Below are positions 1 to 57,754 of a stretch of DNA of 64,000 nucleotides, piece by piece (the stretch's first letter is position 1; each line of letters starts with the position of its first letter). The notes below the pieces were generated by a model. That model saw only the letters and a list, made by a program, of their open reading frames with translations. It did not search any database and was not told the DNA's origin. Made by a program: the position numbers and the translations under genes. Source of the stretch: Karalla daura (lineage: Eukaryota; Chordata; Actinopteri; Chaetodontiformes; Leiognathidae); assembly GCA_029224185.1 (NCBI GenBank), contig CM055188.1:31791389-31855388 (forward strand). Direction: 5' to 3'.

Positions 1-1142
1 ATCCACCTCAGTGATCCTGAGGAGGATGTGGAGAATGACAGAATAAAGGAACAGCAGAATATGACAAGCTGTTCAGGATCAAGCCTCTTTTTGAGGACAT
101 CCTCAGTGCCTGCCAGGCCTACTACCATCCCAAGAGGGATCTGTCAGTAGATGAGAGGATGGTGCCTACAAAAGCAAAAACAGGCATGACCCAGTAAGTG
201 AAGGCCAAGCCAACAAAATGGGGAATAAAACTTCTCGTCTTGGCTGACACTATAAAGTTCACTGTATACACAGCGCAAATGCACAATACACAAAGCGCAA
301 ATGCAAGTGAGCATGGACTATCCTATGATGTAGTCACGGCTCTTGTTCACCCAACAAGTCTGGGCACTGGAGACCATATTTATGTGGACAATTTTTACGC
401 CAGTCCTTAACTCTTCTTGGACCTGGCTGACATGAAGGTTGGAGCCTGTGGCACCTACAGAGAGTCCAGGAAAGGATGCCCCCCAGAGGGAAAATGCTTT
501 GACAAAAAAAAGTGAAAGAGGGTCTGTGAGATGGATCAGAGATGGCCAGCTGGTATATGTAAAGTGTAAAGTGGATGGACACATGGGAGGTGTCTGTGTG
601 CTCCACCATCTATCCTGCATTTTCTGGTGAGACAGTAAAAAGAAAAATGAAGGATGGAAATGTACGCTGGGTTCATCACCTGTCCCACACCAATCGTGGC
701 ATACAATAAGAACATGGGCGGGGTTGATCTGTCAGACCAGCTGATTCAGTGTTACTCCACCCGTAGAAAAACATACCGTTGGTACAAGACGATGCTGATG
801 CATTTCCTTGACATTGCGTCTACAAATGCTTACATTCTGCATTGCGAGATCAGCGCTACCAAACAGGTGAAGCCCATGAGTCACAAGGACTTGACACAGC
901 TTGTGTGTCAGCTTCTCGGCACAGATGAGGCAGGAGTTCCCCAAAGCAGGAGGGCCGAGCACCTTCCAGTGCCAATCGCCACAGCCACAGCTGCCAGCGA
1001 AAAAGCCTCCAAGGGCAGGCTGAAGTGCAGACGCTGCCGTCAGGTGGACAAAAGGAGTGACACCCCATGGAAGTGTCAAGCCTGTGACGTGCCCCTCTGC
1101 CTTGTGGTGGACAGAAACTGCTTTTTTGAATGGCACCTGTGA
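1..1142 (+). pseudogene. piggyBac-type transposase relic (PGBD4-like), 5' end outside window
   Basis: Homology is to DDE/D piggyBac transposases, which cut and paste at TTAA sites. Family-type blocks appear in order: LSVDERM near 140-165, KWGIKL near 215-235, DNFYASP near 388-408, and YNKNMGGVDLSDQ near 700-740. A Cys-rich C-terminus follows (CRRC at about 1027, then WKCQAC, PLC and CFFEWH to 1137), the usual C-terminal zinc-binding domain. All three expected catalytic-type aspartates are visible, but the frame is broken near 60, at a TAA near 196, a TAA at 408-410, an A-run stop near 513 and again near 640-700. It is a dead copy. No terminal repeat or TTAA duplication was identified. Confidence 0.85.
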
Positions 1143-1903
1143 GTGTCACAAGAATTGTGTGGAGTCCAAGAGCCTTTTGTTTATATTTGAATAGTTGTAC
1201 AGAAAACGTCTGAGGTATTGTCTACTTTGAATGTAAATAATCTTACATTCTTTTAGTTATAGTCTAGGTTTTTACAATATTTTTTTACATTTACACTTTA
1301 TATGTGCATTCCAATTCATTAAAATGATTTGTTGAACATGTTTGTGGTTTTCACAGTAAAAAATATAACTTTTTTCCACTCGGATTCATGGGGTTTTTTT
1401 TGTAATTTTGGCTCCACTGTGTCTATACAGTATGTTAAAATGAAAACCACCATACCAAACAAGGCAAGGTTTAACAGTTTATAAAGTGAAATATAAAGGC
1501 ACAAATAAAAGTAGGTGCAAGTGACCAGACCAGAAGAGACTCGAATGGTTTGATTTTAAATACATGTCCTGTTGTGATAATGCGCCCGAAACGCATCATC
1601 ACCGCTCCTTGGTACGTGCGCCATTACGCACGTTCAAACCCCAATCCTCCCCATTCATTCCCTTCCCATTCATAGTTTTCTGTTTCTCTGCTGATTTCCC
1701 TACAGTTGTGTGTAATTCTTCACCTATTCAAAGATCGTTATTTTACGTGCACGCGCACACAAACTGAAAGGACACGGATAATATCGGTTCCTTGACCATA
1801 TTAGAGAAACAATGTTAGTGGTTATTAGAGTCATCGGGTTTACCGTACCCACCGTGTTCCTCTGAGTCAAAAGAGTGCAGCCGGTGATCACGGATGCTAT
1901 ATA

Positions 1904-1933
1904 CGGGGACGCGCTCATGTGTGCGCGTCCCCG
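1904..1933. repeat. Perfect 11-bp GC-rich hairpin
   Basis: CGGGGACGCGC, an 8-nt loop (TCATGTGT), then GCGCGTCCCCG. It stands out in AT-rich surroundings. Confidence 0.9.
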
Positions 1934-2157
1934 TGATTCGACACTAGTGATTAAGAGTTTGTGCAGATAAATAGTCGTTTATGTTGCATGTAACTGTGCA
2001 CAGTTATTTACTGTGAGCCCAGAAAGTACTTGTTTGAAAGTGGTGTCAATAAAGACTAGGTCATTTTATGATGAATGTAAAACTGAATGAAATCCCCTGA
2101 TGTAGGTGGGAAAATGTTTTAAGCCACTTGCAGGGAGTGCTTAGGTGCCCTCATATA

Positions 2158-2233
2158 GTGGGCAGGGGGCAGAGGGCAGGGGGCAGAGGGCAGGGGGCAG
2201 GGGGCAGGGGGCAGAGGGCAGGGGGCAGGGGGC
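2158..2233 (+). repeat. 7-bp minisatellite GGGGCAG/AGGGCAG
   Basis: About ten tandem GGGCAGR units. The open frames across it (PLPPAPC repeats on minus) are repeat artefacts. Confidence 0.9.
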
Positions 2234-3086
2234 ACTTGTATGAGGCGGTGATCAGGTGAAGGTGCACTCTCCCAGCTGTCCAACCTCTCTGTAAGTGCGC
2301 AGTAAATTTCTGATATATATTTTTTTGTATTAGTATATTTTTTGCATTTTTGCAAGTGCCTTTGGCTAGTTTTTTTTTTCTTGAAATTCTGGCTTTCCAT
2401 TGCCATTTTTTTTTCTTCTTATGCATTTACTGTAAATATTGATTTTTTTCTATTTTTCACTTTTTTTGAGGATTTTTTAGTGTCACTGACACTAAAAAAT
2501 TTTTTCACTGACTCACTGTTTTCCACTCCGTGGTCACTAATAAAAAGAACATTATCCCTGTCATATCTGTGTGTCTATTCCCGAAGATTATCTTCTTACT
2601 CTCTTTTAGCTCTACCTTCATAGATTATATTAATACTTTACCTTTTTTCTCCATGCTCACATCTGTGTGCCTTGTGACTTAAAAGTAAACATGCTTAAAC
2701 ACAAATATGGGATACCTTGGTTCTCATTTTGGAGTTCAATGCTCTTGTTTGGGATAGATCAATGCTTGCACATAAACCTCAGTGAGCACCATTAGTGTTA
2801 CAGATGAAAACAATAGTTAATATTTCCTCACTTAAATGAAAATAAATGTATAAATGGAAATAAATGTTAAGTTTAAACAAGTAAGGGCTAAAAAAGTGAT
2901 CATGTCCAATACATCAGATGGCCAAAATAGTCCTTAAAATTAAAATATAACCCTGAGGGGAGAAAATTCTTATTTCTCAATAGTTCACACCATCTCTGTA
3001 TCTCTGTAACCATGACTCTATTAGTTTAGACTATTCACATGCCAAGAACACTGAAAAAGACCAACAGACACAGAAAGAAAGTCACC

Positions 3087-3092
3087 TTTATT
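3087..3092 (-). promoter_or_regulatory. erc2: Candidate distal polyadenylation signal of erc2
   Basis: Minus-strand AATAAA in CATCAAATAAAGGTGAC, preceded by TTGTTTATATC and followed by a T/GT-rich stretch (TTTCTTTCTGTGTCTGTTGG). This is a classical arrangement and the best signal left of the gene before TE-derived sequence starts. Confidence 0.4.
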
Positions 3093-3368
3093 TGATGGAT
3101 ATAAACAAGCTGGCCAACACTCAATAGTAATATTCTGATACAGCACATACAATAGCAAACTGGGGCACTGAGGACAGCCTCCTAGGTTTAGAAAAACAAA
3201 AGAAAAACAGTACAGAGTATCCATGCTTCATCCAAAACTTTGACTCAGTCTCGCTTTTTTTTCTAGGGACTTCCTCTGATAGTTTCTTTTTTTAAATAGA
3301 TTTTCTCGAATGCATTCATAACACACTCAAACACACCTTCATCCATAAAAGCAGCGATGCACACGTAT

Positions 3369-3452
3369 ACACACACACACACACACACACACAGTCACTC
3401 ACTCTCTCTCTCTCACACACACACACATGCACACACGCACGCACACACACAC
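3369..3452 (+). repeat. Compound CA/TC/CA microsatellite
   Basis: (AC)n, then (TC)n, then interrupted (CA)n. Confidence 0.9.
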
Positions 3453-3825
3453 CCGCGTCTCTTTTCTGAATACGTTGACACAAGCAACCCCAAAAACATG
3501 CTGCACTCTCACAAAACTGCACAGGCTGTCTACTAATGGGACACAGTAAGTGAGACACACACATCACTCTCAAACACAACATCACACCGTCACAATGCAC
3601 GATGCAGATGCAATCAATGAGTGATGGATGATGCATCATGGGAGATTAGCTCACGTTCACACAAGTAATCATTCAGCATGCTGGACACTCACATTTAACT
3701 GGTTCCTAGGTTTTTACTGTACAGCTCAAAACATTTACTTATACAAATAGTACAGTCTCAAACTGGCATAATTTATAAGCTCAAACCATAGAAAAAATAA
3801 AGCTAACTTAAATTTTAAAAAATGA

Positions 3826-3860
3826 ATAATAATAATCATAATAATAATAATAATAATAAA
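3826..3860 (+). repeat. (AAT)n microsatellite
   Basis: About 11 AAT/AAT-like units with one interruption. Confidence 0.85.
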
Positions 3861-4359
3861 AAGTAAACACAATATTTGTTCTGTCAAACAAAAATGTTTC
3901 TGGCATTGGTCACAGTGATTTGTTTTCCAAAGTTTGCAGCAACTTAAAGAAGACTCAAAGGAAACTAAAAACTGGACACAGCAATAAAGTGAAAATGTAT
4001 GCTAGGCTTTTCATGCTTATTCTTGAAGGCTTTTGTAAATTACTGGTGAACCTAGAGGCTCTCACCTCTCTCTTCCCTACGTGGCCGCTCCTTCCAGGCA
4101 CAGATGCAAACTCCACTTTCTGACTCCAAGCTCGCACCGACTGTGATGTCACTCATCCACAACCAGGATTAGTCTGTAGTCTAAGCCCAGGAAACCAGCC
4201 TCAGCCTCTAAGCCTCTGCCTCTCCTAAACCTTTTTGACACAACGGTTGAAGAAATCACTCTGCATAGAGAACAGGAGATTATCCTTACATCGTCACTTT
4301 CAGTTGGCACATTATGTAAAAATCAGCATGCATGGGCACAATTGAAATGTTCCATATTT

Positions 4360-4420
4360 CCTACCATGTAAATCATATATATATATATGTATATATATAT
4401 ATATGGTATCTCATGGTAGG
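4360..4420. repeat. CCTACCATG...CATGGTAGG palindrome around a TA tract
   Basis: Nine-base outer arms (4360-4368 and 4412-4420) are exact complements and enclose an (AT)n core that is itself self-complementary. The whole could fold as one roughly 60-nt hairpin. Confidence 0.85.
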
Positions 4421-4692
4421 AGAACCCCCTACTTCAAGTATTCAGAATATAAGGACCTGAAAAAGGAGGATTCAGACTCCACCCCCCTGATGGTGAAGTG
4501 AGAGGATTTTTGCTCCTCTGCCTGTTTGCATTGTCTTCCCTTTCTTTTTTTCTTAGAATAAAAGAAAAAAGGAAACAAAACCAAGAACAAAAAATTCAAA
4601 ACCAGGACCTTTCTTGATAATAGTTGTAAACAGAAACACCTACGTTTCACGCAATCTGTTGATTCTTGGTCAGTGACAGGAGCCGTGAGAGG

Positions 4693-4694
<2 letters not shown>

Positions 4695-4759
<65 letters not shown>
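4695..4759 (+). repeat. (GT)n microsatellite
   Basis: About 32 uninterrupted GT units inside the probable 3' UTR. Confidence 0.95.
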
Positions 4760-4761
<2 letters not shown>

Positions 4762-5686
4762 GCGGACATGTAAGAGATGTGGATCACCTCAGTTTGTGGG
4801 AGATGGGGAGATGGAGAGACGTTAATATACAACAATCAACACTTGGCCATACAAGGGAGACACACACAGGCACCATGAGGGGAAGGAGGAAGATGTAGGG
4901 ATAGTAACAGTCTAATTCAATTTTTCACTATACTGTAACAATGTGTGTTGGTTTTTCTACTTGATCTTCTGTCACGTATGTCACCACTTCTGTTTTACAA
5001 GACGACGACGACGACGACAACAACAAACACGCGAAAGAAATGCATCCCGACAGAGTCACTTCCACCCTCCACTCGGACGTTGATTAGTGATAGTCCTCAC
5101 TCACAAGTGCAAGTCTCAGACGTTAAATCTCGTTGCTACTTTTGTGAGCTGCAAAAAATTCAAGAGACAATTCTTTGAGTTCAAAGAGTTGTCACCACGA
5201 GCCAAGTGGTCTTCAACTGAATGCTTTCACATTAAGAAAGGAATGTTATAATCTCATCTTTTCTAGACATCTATGTTTTGGATATACTTCTCTATTTCCC
5301 ATAAACTTCTCTAAAGCTCTTTGTTTCTCTTCTGGGCTGTCCTGTGTTTTCAGACAGGGAATGTTACTTGCTGCTGAGGGTTGTTTTTTTTTTTCTTCTT
5401 ACATATCAGAGGAAAATAATCACACCACTCAACACTCTAAATAAGACATCTTTCTGACCTCCAGCCAGTTAGAAAAATAACCATGAAGAAAAAACATATA
5501 TATCTCGTCAGTTTGAAACGATTTTCTGACCACGTATAGACACACTCTATAGATTTTTCTCTATATGTATAATATATGCATATCTATCATATATGTGTAC
5601 ATTTTTTACGAGGCACAGGCCACCTTGTTGAGAAGGAGAAAACGAGTCACTATGTTTGGGGGGTCACACAGATTACTGTAGAGGTG

Positions 5687-5752
5687 GTGGGTTGTTGGTG
5701 GGGAGGGAGGGAGGGGAGTGAGGGGGGTGGGGGCGGAGTGGGGGGGTGAGGA
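5687..5752 (+). repeat. G-rich tract with G-quadruplex potential
   Basis: Many GGG and longer runs with short spacers on plus. The erc2 transcript would carry the C-rich complement. Confidence 0.6.
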
Positions 5753-5862
5753 GCATAATTGTGGGTGTCAATGGTACAAATCGACCTGCAGGGGAAAACA
5801 TCTACTGAACATCGCCTCCACTTCATAGTCTATAATGGTATTTATATTAGCAGTACTTATAC

Positions 5863-5959
5863 GGGAGGGAAGTGGGGGGGGGGGCACTGCTCTGAGTGTG
5901 GGTCTTGAAAGTGATTGTGGGTCACAAAGCCCCCCCACCACCCCCCCCCCTTCCCTCCC
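5863..5959. repeat. G-run/C-run inverted repeat, 19-bp stem
   Basis: Plus strand GGGAGGGAAGT followed by a G-run at 5863-5884 is the complement of the C-run plus TTCCCTCCC at 5941-5959, apart from a single bulged T. The loop is about 56 nt. It lies inside the probable erc2 3' UTR. Confidence 0.8.
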
Positions 5960-8049
5960 CTCCAATGGTATGTACAAATCAGCCGTTTACAGCTGTTAAT
6001 GAAGCCCATTTGTGGGATCGAGTCCCTCTGCTGTAAAAGGACTAAAAGATGCTCTCGACCAGGTCTTCTGACACCGTTTTAGTTTAAGCACCAGCAGAAG
6101 CACCATTAGTAAAAATTCCTGCAGGAGGTGCATAGGTGCATAGTCTCAGAACCTCAAAATTATCTGACCGATAATCTGACCACTCTCTTGGCTGCTCTGA
6201 TTGGACGGTTAATTACACTTTGACTCGATAGATTTCAGTAAGAATATGAGAGGGAGGGTGGGGGTTAAATAAAAGTCCATTCACTCTACGTTGACACCTG
6301 CATAGATTGACTTTTTTTTTTGATTACTTAAAATGAGGTAACATGAAGAGAAACATTGATGGCAGCCACAGCCTTAAGGCTAAAACTCGCCCAAGAACCG
6401 AGGCCCTCGCTGCTGCAGGCGAGGCAAAAAGGCGCGCTATCAGTAAACTCTAAGCTCTTTCTTTTTTTTTTTTTGCAAACAATAAATGACAACAACAGAA
6501 AAAATAAATAACATCTGGTCTGTGGAACATGCTATATGTCACTTTAAGAAATGTTGCACAAGAGCTTCTCTCGAAGTGGACGATAGTTGAGGCGTGTAAA
6601 AACGAAGATAAGGAGGTCACTGCCTGCCACAAAGGGTGAAACAGCTCATAGTATCAGTTGATTTAAAGGAACAGAAGAGGCTCTGAGGGTGATGATAAAG
6701 CCAGGTAGAGGGGTCAGATGTCACCAGGTGGGTCAGCAGGGCAGTGAGGACCAAGGACAGTCGAGCAGGGGAGCCAATCAGAGCCAGAGGAGGCGAACCA
6801 GGCAGATCTTGAACCAATCGTAAGGTAGAAGGATGGAGAGCAAACTCTGGGCGTGGCAGACGGTCACCAGATCTCCGCTGGGAGGATTGAGCAGACAGGC
6901 AGAGTGACCTCTGTGACACCTCGTCACAGTCCTCTGACACACTGTCTCTCCATCTGCAACATCTGTCTCCTCCCAGTCCTCCCAGTTCAGTCCTGTATCT
7001 GTGATCCGGTCTCGGTGACATCTGCTCCTGTTCACACAGAGAAGAGGACCTGTGTTAAGCTGGACAGAAAGCAAAGAGGAACATTGTGTAAATTCTGTCT
7101 TGTATGATAAGTACAGCACAAATTGAATATGATTGATAAATTTGTTGAAACTCTAAATGAAACTCAAAAATGCCATAATACTAAAGATGTCCGGTGTCTG
7201 ATCTGTTCCTTTGTTTGTTTATTTAAAGTTTTGTGCTGTCTGCTCTCCCAGATAGTGTACTGGAGGCCAACACGTCCTGTGGTGAAAAGTTTTACTAATA
7301 CTTGATCAAAAGAACTTGATAGAGGTGCTCCCCTCAATTCTACCATTAGTGTCTTCTGGAGGGGGAAGTCTAGTGAACACACAGAGACTGACATAGAGCT
7401 CAGTACCACAGGACCAACGATCTCCAGGCTACAGTGTTTGTGCAAACACCTTTCTGAAACAGGAGGCCGTAACGGCCTGTTAAACACCAGCTTGACAACC
7501 GCGTGTTACCTCTGATGCCAGCAACATCTGACAGAAAGACAGCGTCTATGCTGGGGTCTCATGACCTTTCTATTACCACTATAAATGGGCAAACCCCTAA
7601 GCACTGAACTGGCAATGGACCAGTTCATGCTGGAAATTTTTCTAAATCTTATATTCACATATCTAATACAATTATGCTTTGAACATCCATCTTCCTCAAA
7701 GTAGAGTTCAATAGGGTTAGAACAAGATGTTACAAAAACTCTGGGATGTTGCGAGAATAGTCTTCATGACAATTACAGTTCATGTGCACTCACAGGAGCA
7801 ACTGTACTTGTGCTTTTATTCTAAAACTGTGATGGAAACATACAAACAATGACCCCAAGACCTGGTCAGATCCTTGTGTATCTGTGAAAGGAGAGGTTAT
7901 GGAAAACACCTTCCCTTTGCTTTCCTTTTCAATTCTTTTTATGTGATATTACATAAGTTATTTTTGATCTTTTTGATTCTTTTGTCATTGTTTTCTGTTC
8001 TCAAGGTGCAAGCTGAGCATTTTTTCCACACGTACACAATACATTTGAC

Positions 8050-8055
8050 TTTATT
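8050..8055 (-). promoter_or_regulatory. erc2: Candidate proximal polyadenylation signal of erc2
   Basis: Minus-strand AATAAA about 420 nt past the stop, followed within 15-30 nt by TTGTGTACGTGTGG, a GT-rich downstream element. It would give a short 3' UTR. Confidence 0.4.
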
Positions 8056-8472
8056 TTAATATTTCTGTTTTTATCTCTCAATTATACAAAAATAAAACAA
8101 TATTTTTGTCTGTTATTATTTATATGATAACGAGTGAAATCACCTGCACAGCTGTCAGTCTGCCCATGACCTGCACACCTGAGTGTCCTCTCCTCTTCCC
8201 TGGAAAATAAATAAAGGTCCCATTGCTGACTGTTGACTGAGTGGAGGTAATAAATGTTTGGTCGGGTAGTGTTTCAACATCATGGCATGGCTGTGCTCCT
8301 CCAGTAGTGACTGAATCATCTGAGCATGAGAAATACAAACATCCACGCATCATCCTGCAGCTGTTCCACCTCATGTTGCAAAATATGAGGAAACAATTCG
8401 GACATGTAGGAAATTGTTAAATACATCTTACCCCTCAAAACAACATTAGAGCTTTGGTTGTCACAGCAAGAA

Positions 8473-54933
<46,461 letters not shown>

Positions 54934-55027
54934 GTCCTGTGGATCTGCGGAGGGTCTCTAAGAGGAGCGCGCTGAAGTGAGGCTGCTCGGACTCTCTGAA
55001 GCACACATGGGCGACTTATCTCATGCC

Positions 55028-55045
55028 TTAATAGGTGGAGCGCAT
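55028..55045 (-). CDS. Upstream ORF in erc2 leader, MRSTY
   Basis: ATG CGC TCC ACC TAT TAA, entirely within the proposed 5' UTR part of exon 2. A second, minimal one (ATG AGA TAA) lies at 55016-55024. Whether they are translated is unknown. Confidence 0.4.
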   Translation of the reverse strand: MRSTY

Positions 55046-55058
55046 CGGAGTCAGATCT

Positions 55059-55070
55059 GAGGAGAGAGAG

Positions 55071-55107
<37 letters not shown>
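55059..55107 (+). repeat. (GA)n tract acting as polypyrimidine tract of the exon 2 acceptor
   Basis: On minus it is about 48 nt of CT ending CTCCTCAG at the proposed acceptor. Confidence 0.8.
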
Positions 55108-55109
<2 letters not shown>

Positions 55110-55339
55110 CACTGGTTAAGAGGAGCTGGGATGTGTCAGATGAATTGCACAGGAAGAAATGTATTCACTCTCTAGAAGTGGAAACAACATTTAGCTGCAC
55201 AACATGTAAAGGAGAGCAAGGAAGGTCAAACAGAGAGTCTGGTTGCAACGTAGAAGCTATGAAACAACCAGAAATACCTTGTTCACACTGCGTTATAATC
55301 CTGTCTCAGGCATTTATACCGATCAGCTGGACTTGACTG

Positions 55340-55870
55340 TATTTATCCTTGACAGTATTTATCCTTATTCTCCTGTGTTAACGCAGAAGCTATGAGGCAA
55401 TAGTTTCATCAGAAATGCCTGTTAACAATCCCATCTTGAGGCGTCAGCATATTACAGATTTTTGCACATTCATGCTTATCTGGCAACTCTACGTAGGCTT
55501 TTACGCTGATTGGCTGGGCTCGTCTGGACGTGACTGCATTAAAGTGAACCTGGAATAGTTGAACAGAAAATTCATCCCTGTTCTGTTTTTTATGGAACAA
55601 GCTAATTAACAATCCCCTTTGTAGATGTGGGAATATTACAGCCAGGTCCTGCACAGGCCTGGTGCCCTTTTCATGCTTACCTGGCAACTGTACGTACGTA
55701 GGCTTTTATGCTGATTGGCTGTCTTTTCTTCTACTCACATGAATGATCGCTCGACTTTATGTTCCTGGCTAAACAACGTAGCTCAGCAACCTTTAACCAA
55801 ACAGTGAGCGACACAGCTTCACCTAAAGGTTATAGAGGATTTCCATTCTAGATCTCCAGATCTAACATGT
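55340..55870. mobile_element. Two overlapping CCTAGAATG-family fragments
   Basis: TTCATGCTTATCTGGCAACT near 55470 and TTCATGCTTACCTGGCAACT near 55670 are two copies of the same internal motif about 200 bp apart; ATTAAAGTGAACCTGGAATA near 55540 is a decayed terminus. Confidence 0.55.
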
Positions 55871-57436
55871 ACAGATCTGATACATCTACGTCTTTAAAAA
55901 CACACAGTATATTCAGCAAAATAGATCGATTAAAACACAGGGTTCGGTGTCACGTTGTGTCCAATGCCTCATACAATGAGGGCTGTTTGTTGTGTATCAG
56001 AGTACACAATTACACTGCGAGGTAACAATAAACTGTAATATATGTTGGGGGGGGGGGGGAGGGCTTTTAAACTCTGATCTCCTGAAAACTATTTCTTTAA
56101 AATGCTGTTGTTTGTCAGGATTAGTGGTTAGAATAACACTTGATACTCTCTCATTCTTCGGCTTCAGTGTGAGATTTTAACAGGGAGAACTCAAAACAGA
56201 GAGAACCTCATTCAGACTACTTTCAGTTTTTTTTGTTTGTCTTTCTGTTTTTTTGGGGGGGGGTTTGGCCAGCGCACTTGATTTATTCATTCTTCGCACA
56301 GCGTCCGAACTCGGCTGGACTGGAGTCGTACAGAACGAGTGAGTGTTGCAGCAGCGTCGACCTGGAGACGTCCTGGACGGTGGAGACGGACGGCGACAGG
56401 AAACGTTCGTTAAGGAGCAGCAGACAGACCCCGACGAGCAGGGACACGTCACCCCACGTTTGACTCCACGGGATGAATCATCCTCCCCAACAGCTTCACA
56501 CAACAACAACAACAACAACAACAAGACACACAGAGGCTCCATCGCCATCATCACGAGCCGCCCGTGTCGCTCCACCTGCATCGAGCTGTGTTTGCTGCTA
56601 CGTCGCAGACCGGCTGACCGCCGGAGATAACAGCCGCGCTCTGTCGCCCCCGTCCTGGTTGCACATGGACGGATATTTCGGATATTTCAGTTTCAAGGTG
56701 TTTCCCAAAAGACACTTGGACTGTGTTAACCTGAGCCGGCTGCTGCCAGAGTCCTGTCTGACCTCAGGCAAAAAAAACAAACAAAAAAACAAGTGGATTT
56801 TAATTGAGTTTGGCTCCGACTCAGAAAATGATGAAAACTGGAATTTGGAGTGAGGGAATTGTCCACAAAATTAGAGTTAAAATAAACTACATCTGATGTT
56901 GTATGGATGGAGGTTCAGACAGAGATCAGAGAGAAGGGATCGTGAATATATCAGGAGGAGGATGCCGAGGTGGAGGAGGCCAAAGGTCCTTGACGAAGAT
57001 TAGAGGAGATTTAAAGGATGTAGTGAAAGAGGACAAGCAGAGGAGCGGGTCACATGAAGATGAAGATGAAGACTTTTGATATTCATTAACAGAGGGGAGA
57101 GTAGTTGGTAAGATTAGCTTGTTTTATGTAGAGTATTTAACACAAATTCATAATTAAACATTAGTTTTATTGTTAATTCTGCACCTAATCAAAGTATTTC
57201 TTCAAATTTCAGAGAGTTTCGACTTCTTCTACTTCTCCTTTAATGAGAATCTGCAGAGAGGTCAGTGCAGACCAGCTCTAACGCTCAGTCAAATCTGTCC
57301 TGACGAAACATCGTTACGTATTCGCACTTTGGCACGGAACTGAAATCCGACTCTGGAGCTCAGTGGGAGACCCGCTCACACGAATCGTTGCCTCATCTGG
57401 ACAGAGGCCGCGAACAACGACGGTCTGAGACTCATG

Positions 57437-57483
57437 ACGAAGACGTAGCTCCTCCTCCTCCTCATGACGAAGACGTAGCTCCA
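57437..57483 (+). repeat. Direct repeat of CATGACGAAGACGTAGCTCC
   Basis: Two perfect 20-bp copies separated by a short TCC-rich spacer. Source of the EEEEE-containing frame on minus. Confidence 0.85.
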
Positions 57484-57663
57484 CGCCGCTGCGAACACGC
57501 CCTCGTCTGCATTCGGCCACTTAACCTTTGTGGAAACTTATCCTGACGCCGCGAGGCTCTTTATCTCCGTCAGCCCAGGCGTGGTCGCCATGGAAACAGG
57601 GCCTGAGCGGCAAGTGTCACCAGAGGAGAGGAAGGTAGCGGAGTTCACTTTGATGGAAGACTT

Positions 57664-57667
<4 letters not shown>

Positions 57668-57751
<84 letters not shown>
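57668..57751 (+). repeat. (CT)n microsatellite
   Basis: About 40 units with one TTT interruption. Confidence 0.97.

Positions 57752-57754
<3 letters not shown>

Larger units (their letters stand above)
1143..3069. other. Intergenic sequence between the piggyBac relic and erc2
   Basis: AT-rich, with no supported gene. It contains the GC hairpin at 1904-1933 and the 7-bp minisatellite at 2158-2233. The segment 1565-1960 has several CpGs, unlike its surroundings, and may be the non-coding tail of the piggyBac element or another TE. Confidence 0.6.
3070..8472 (-). other. erc2: Probable erc2 3' untranslated region (long form)
   Basis: No coding frame of note lies here on either strand. Downstream of the stop there are several AATAAA hexamers on the minus strand. 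The best candidates are at 8050-8055 and 3087-3092, each followed by GT-rich sequence. The longer form would be about 5.4 kb. It contains CA, GT and AAT microsatellites and two large predicted hairpins (4360-4420 and 5863-5959). No transposon of the intron families was recognised in it, which fits transcribed UTR. The extent is inferred. Confidence 0.5.

Noticed and set aside
56177..56581. 134-codon minus frame with a signal-peptide-like Leu run and several Cys
   Set aside because: The Leu run comes from a (CAA)n repeat and no family is recognised; no splice or promoter evidence. CpG-rich sequence nearby could still be regulatory.
57314..57520. Minus frame starting MAECRRGRVRSG
   Set aside because: Driven by the 20-bp direct repeat and TCC run; no homology recognised.
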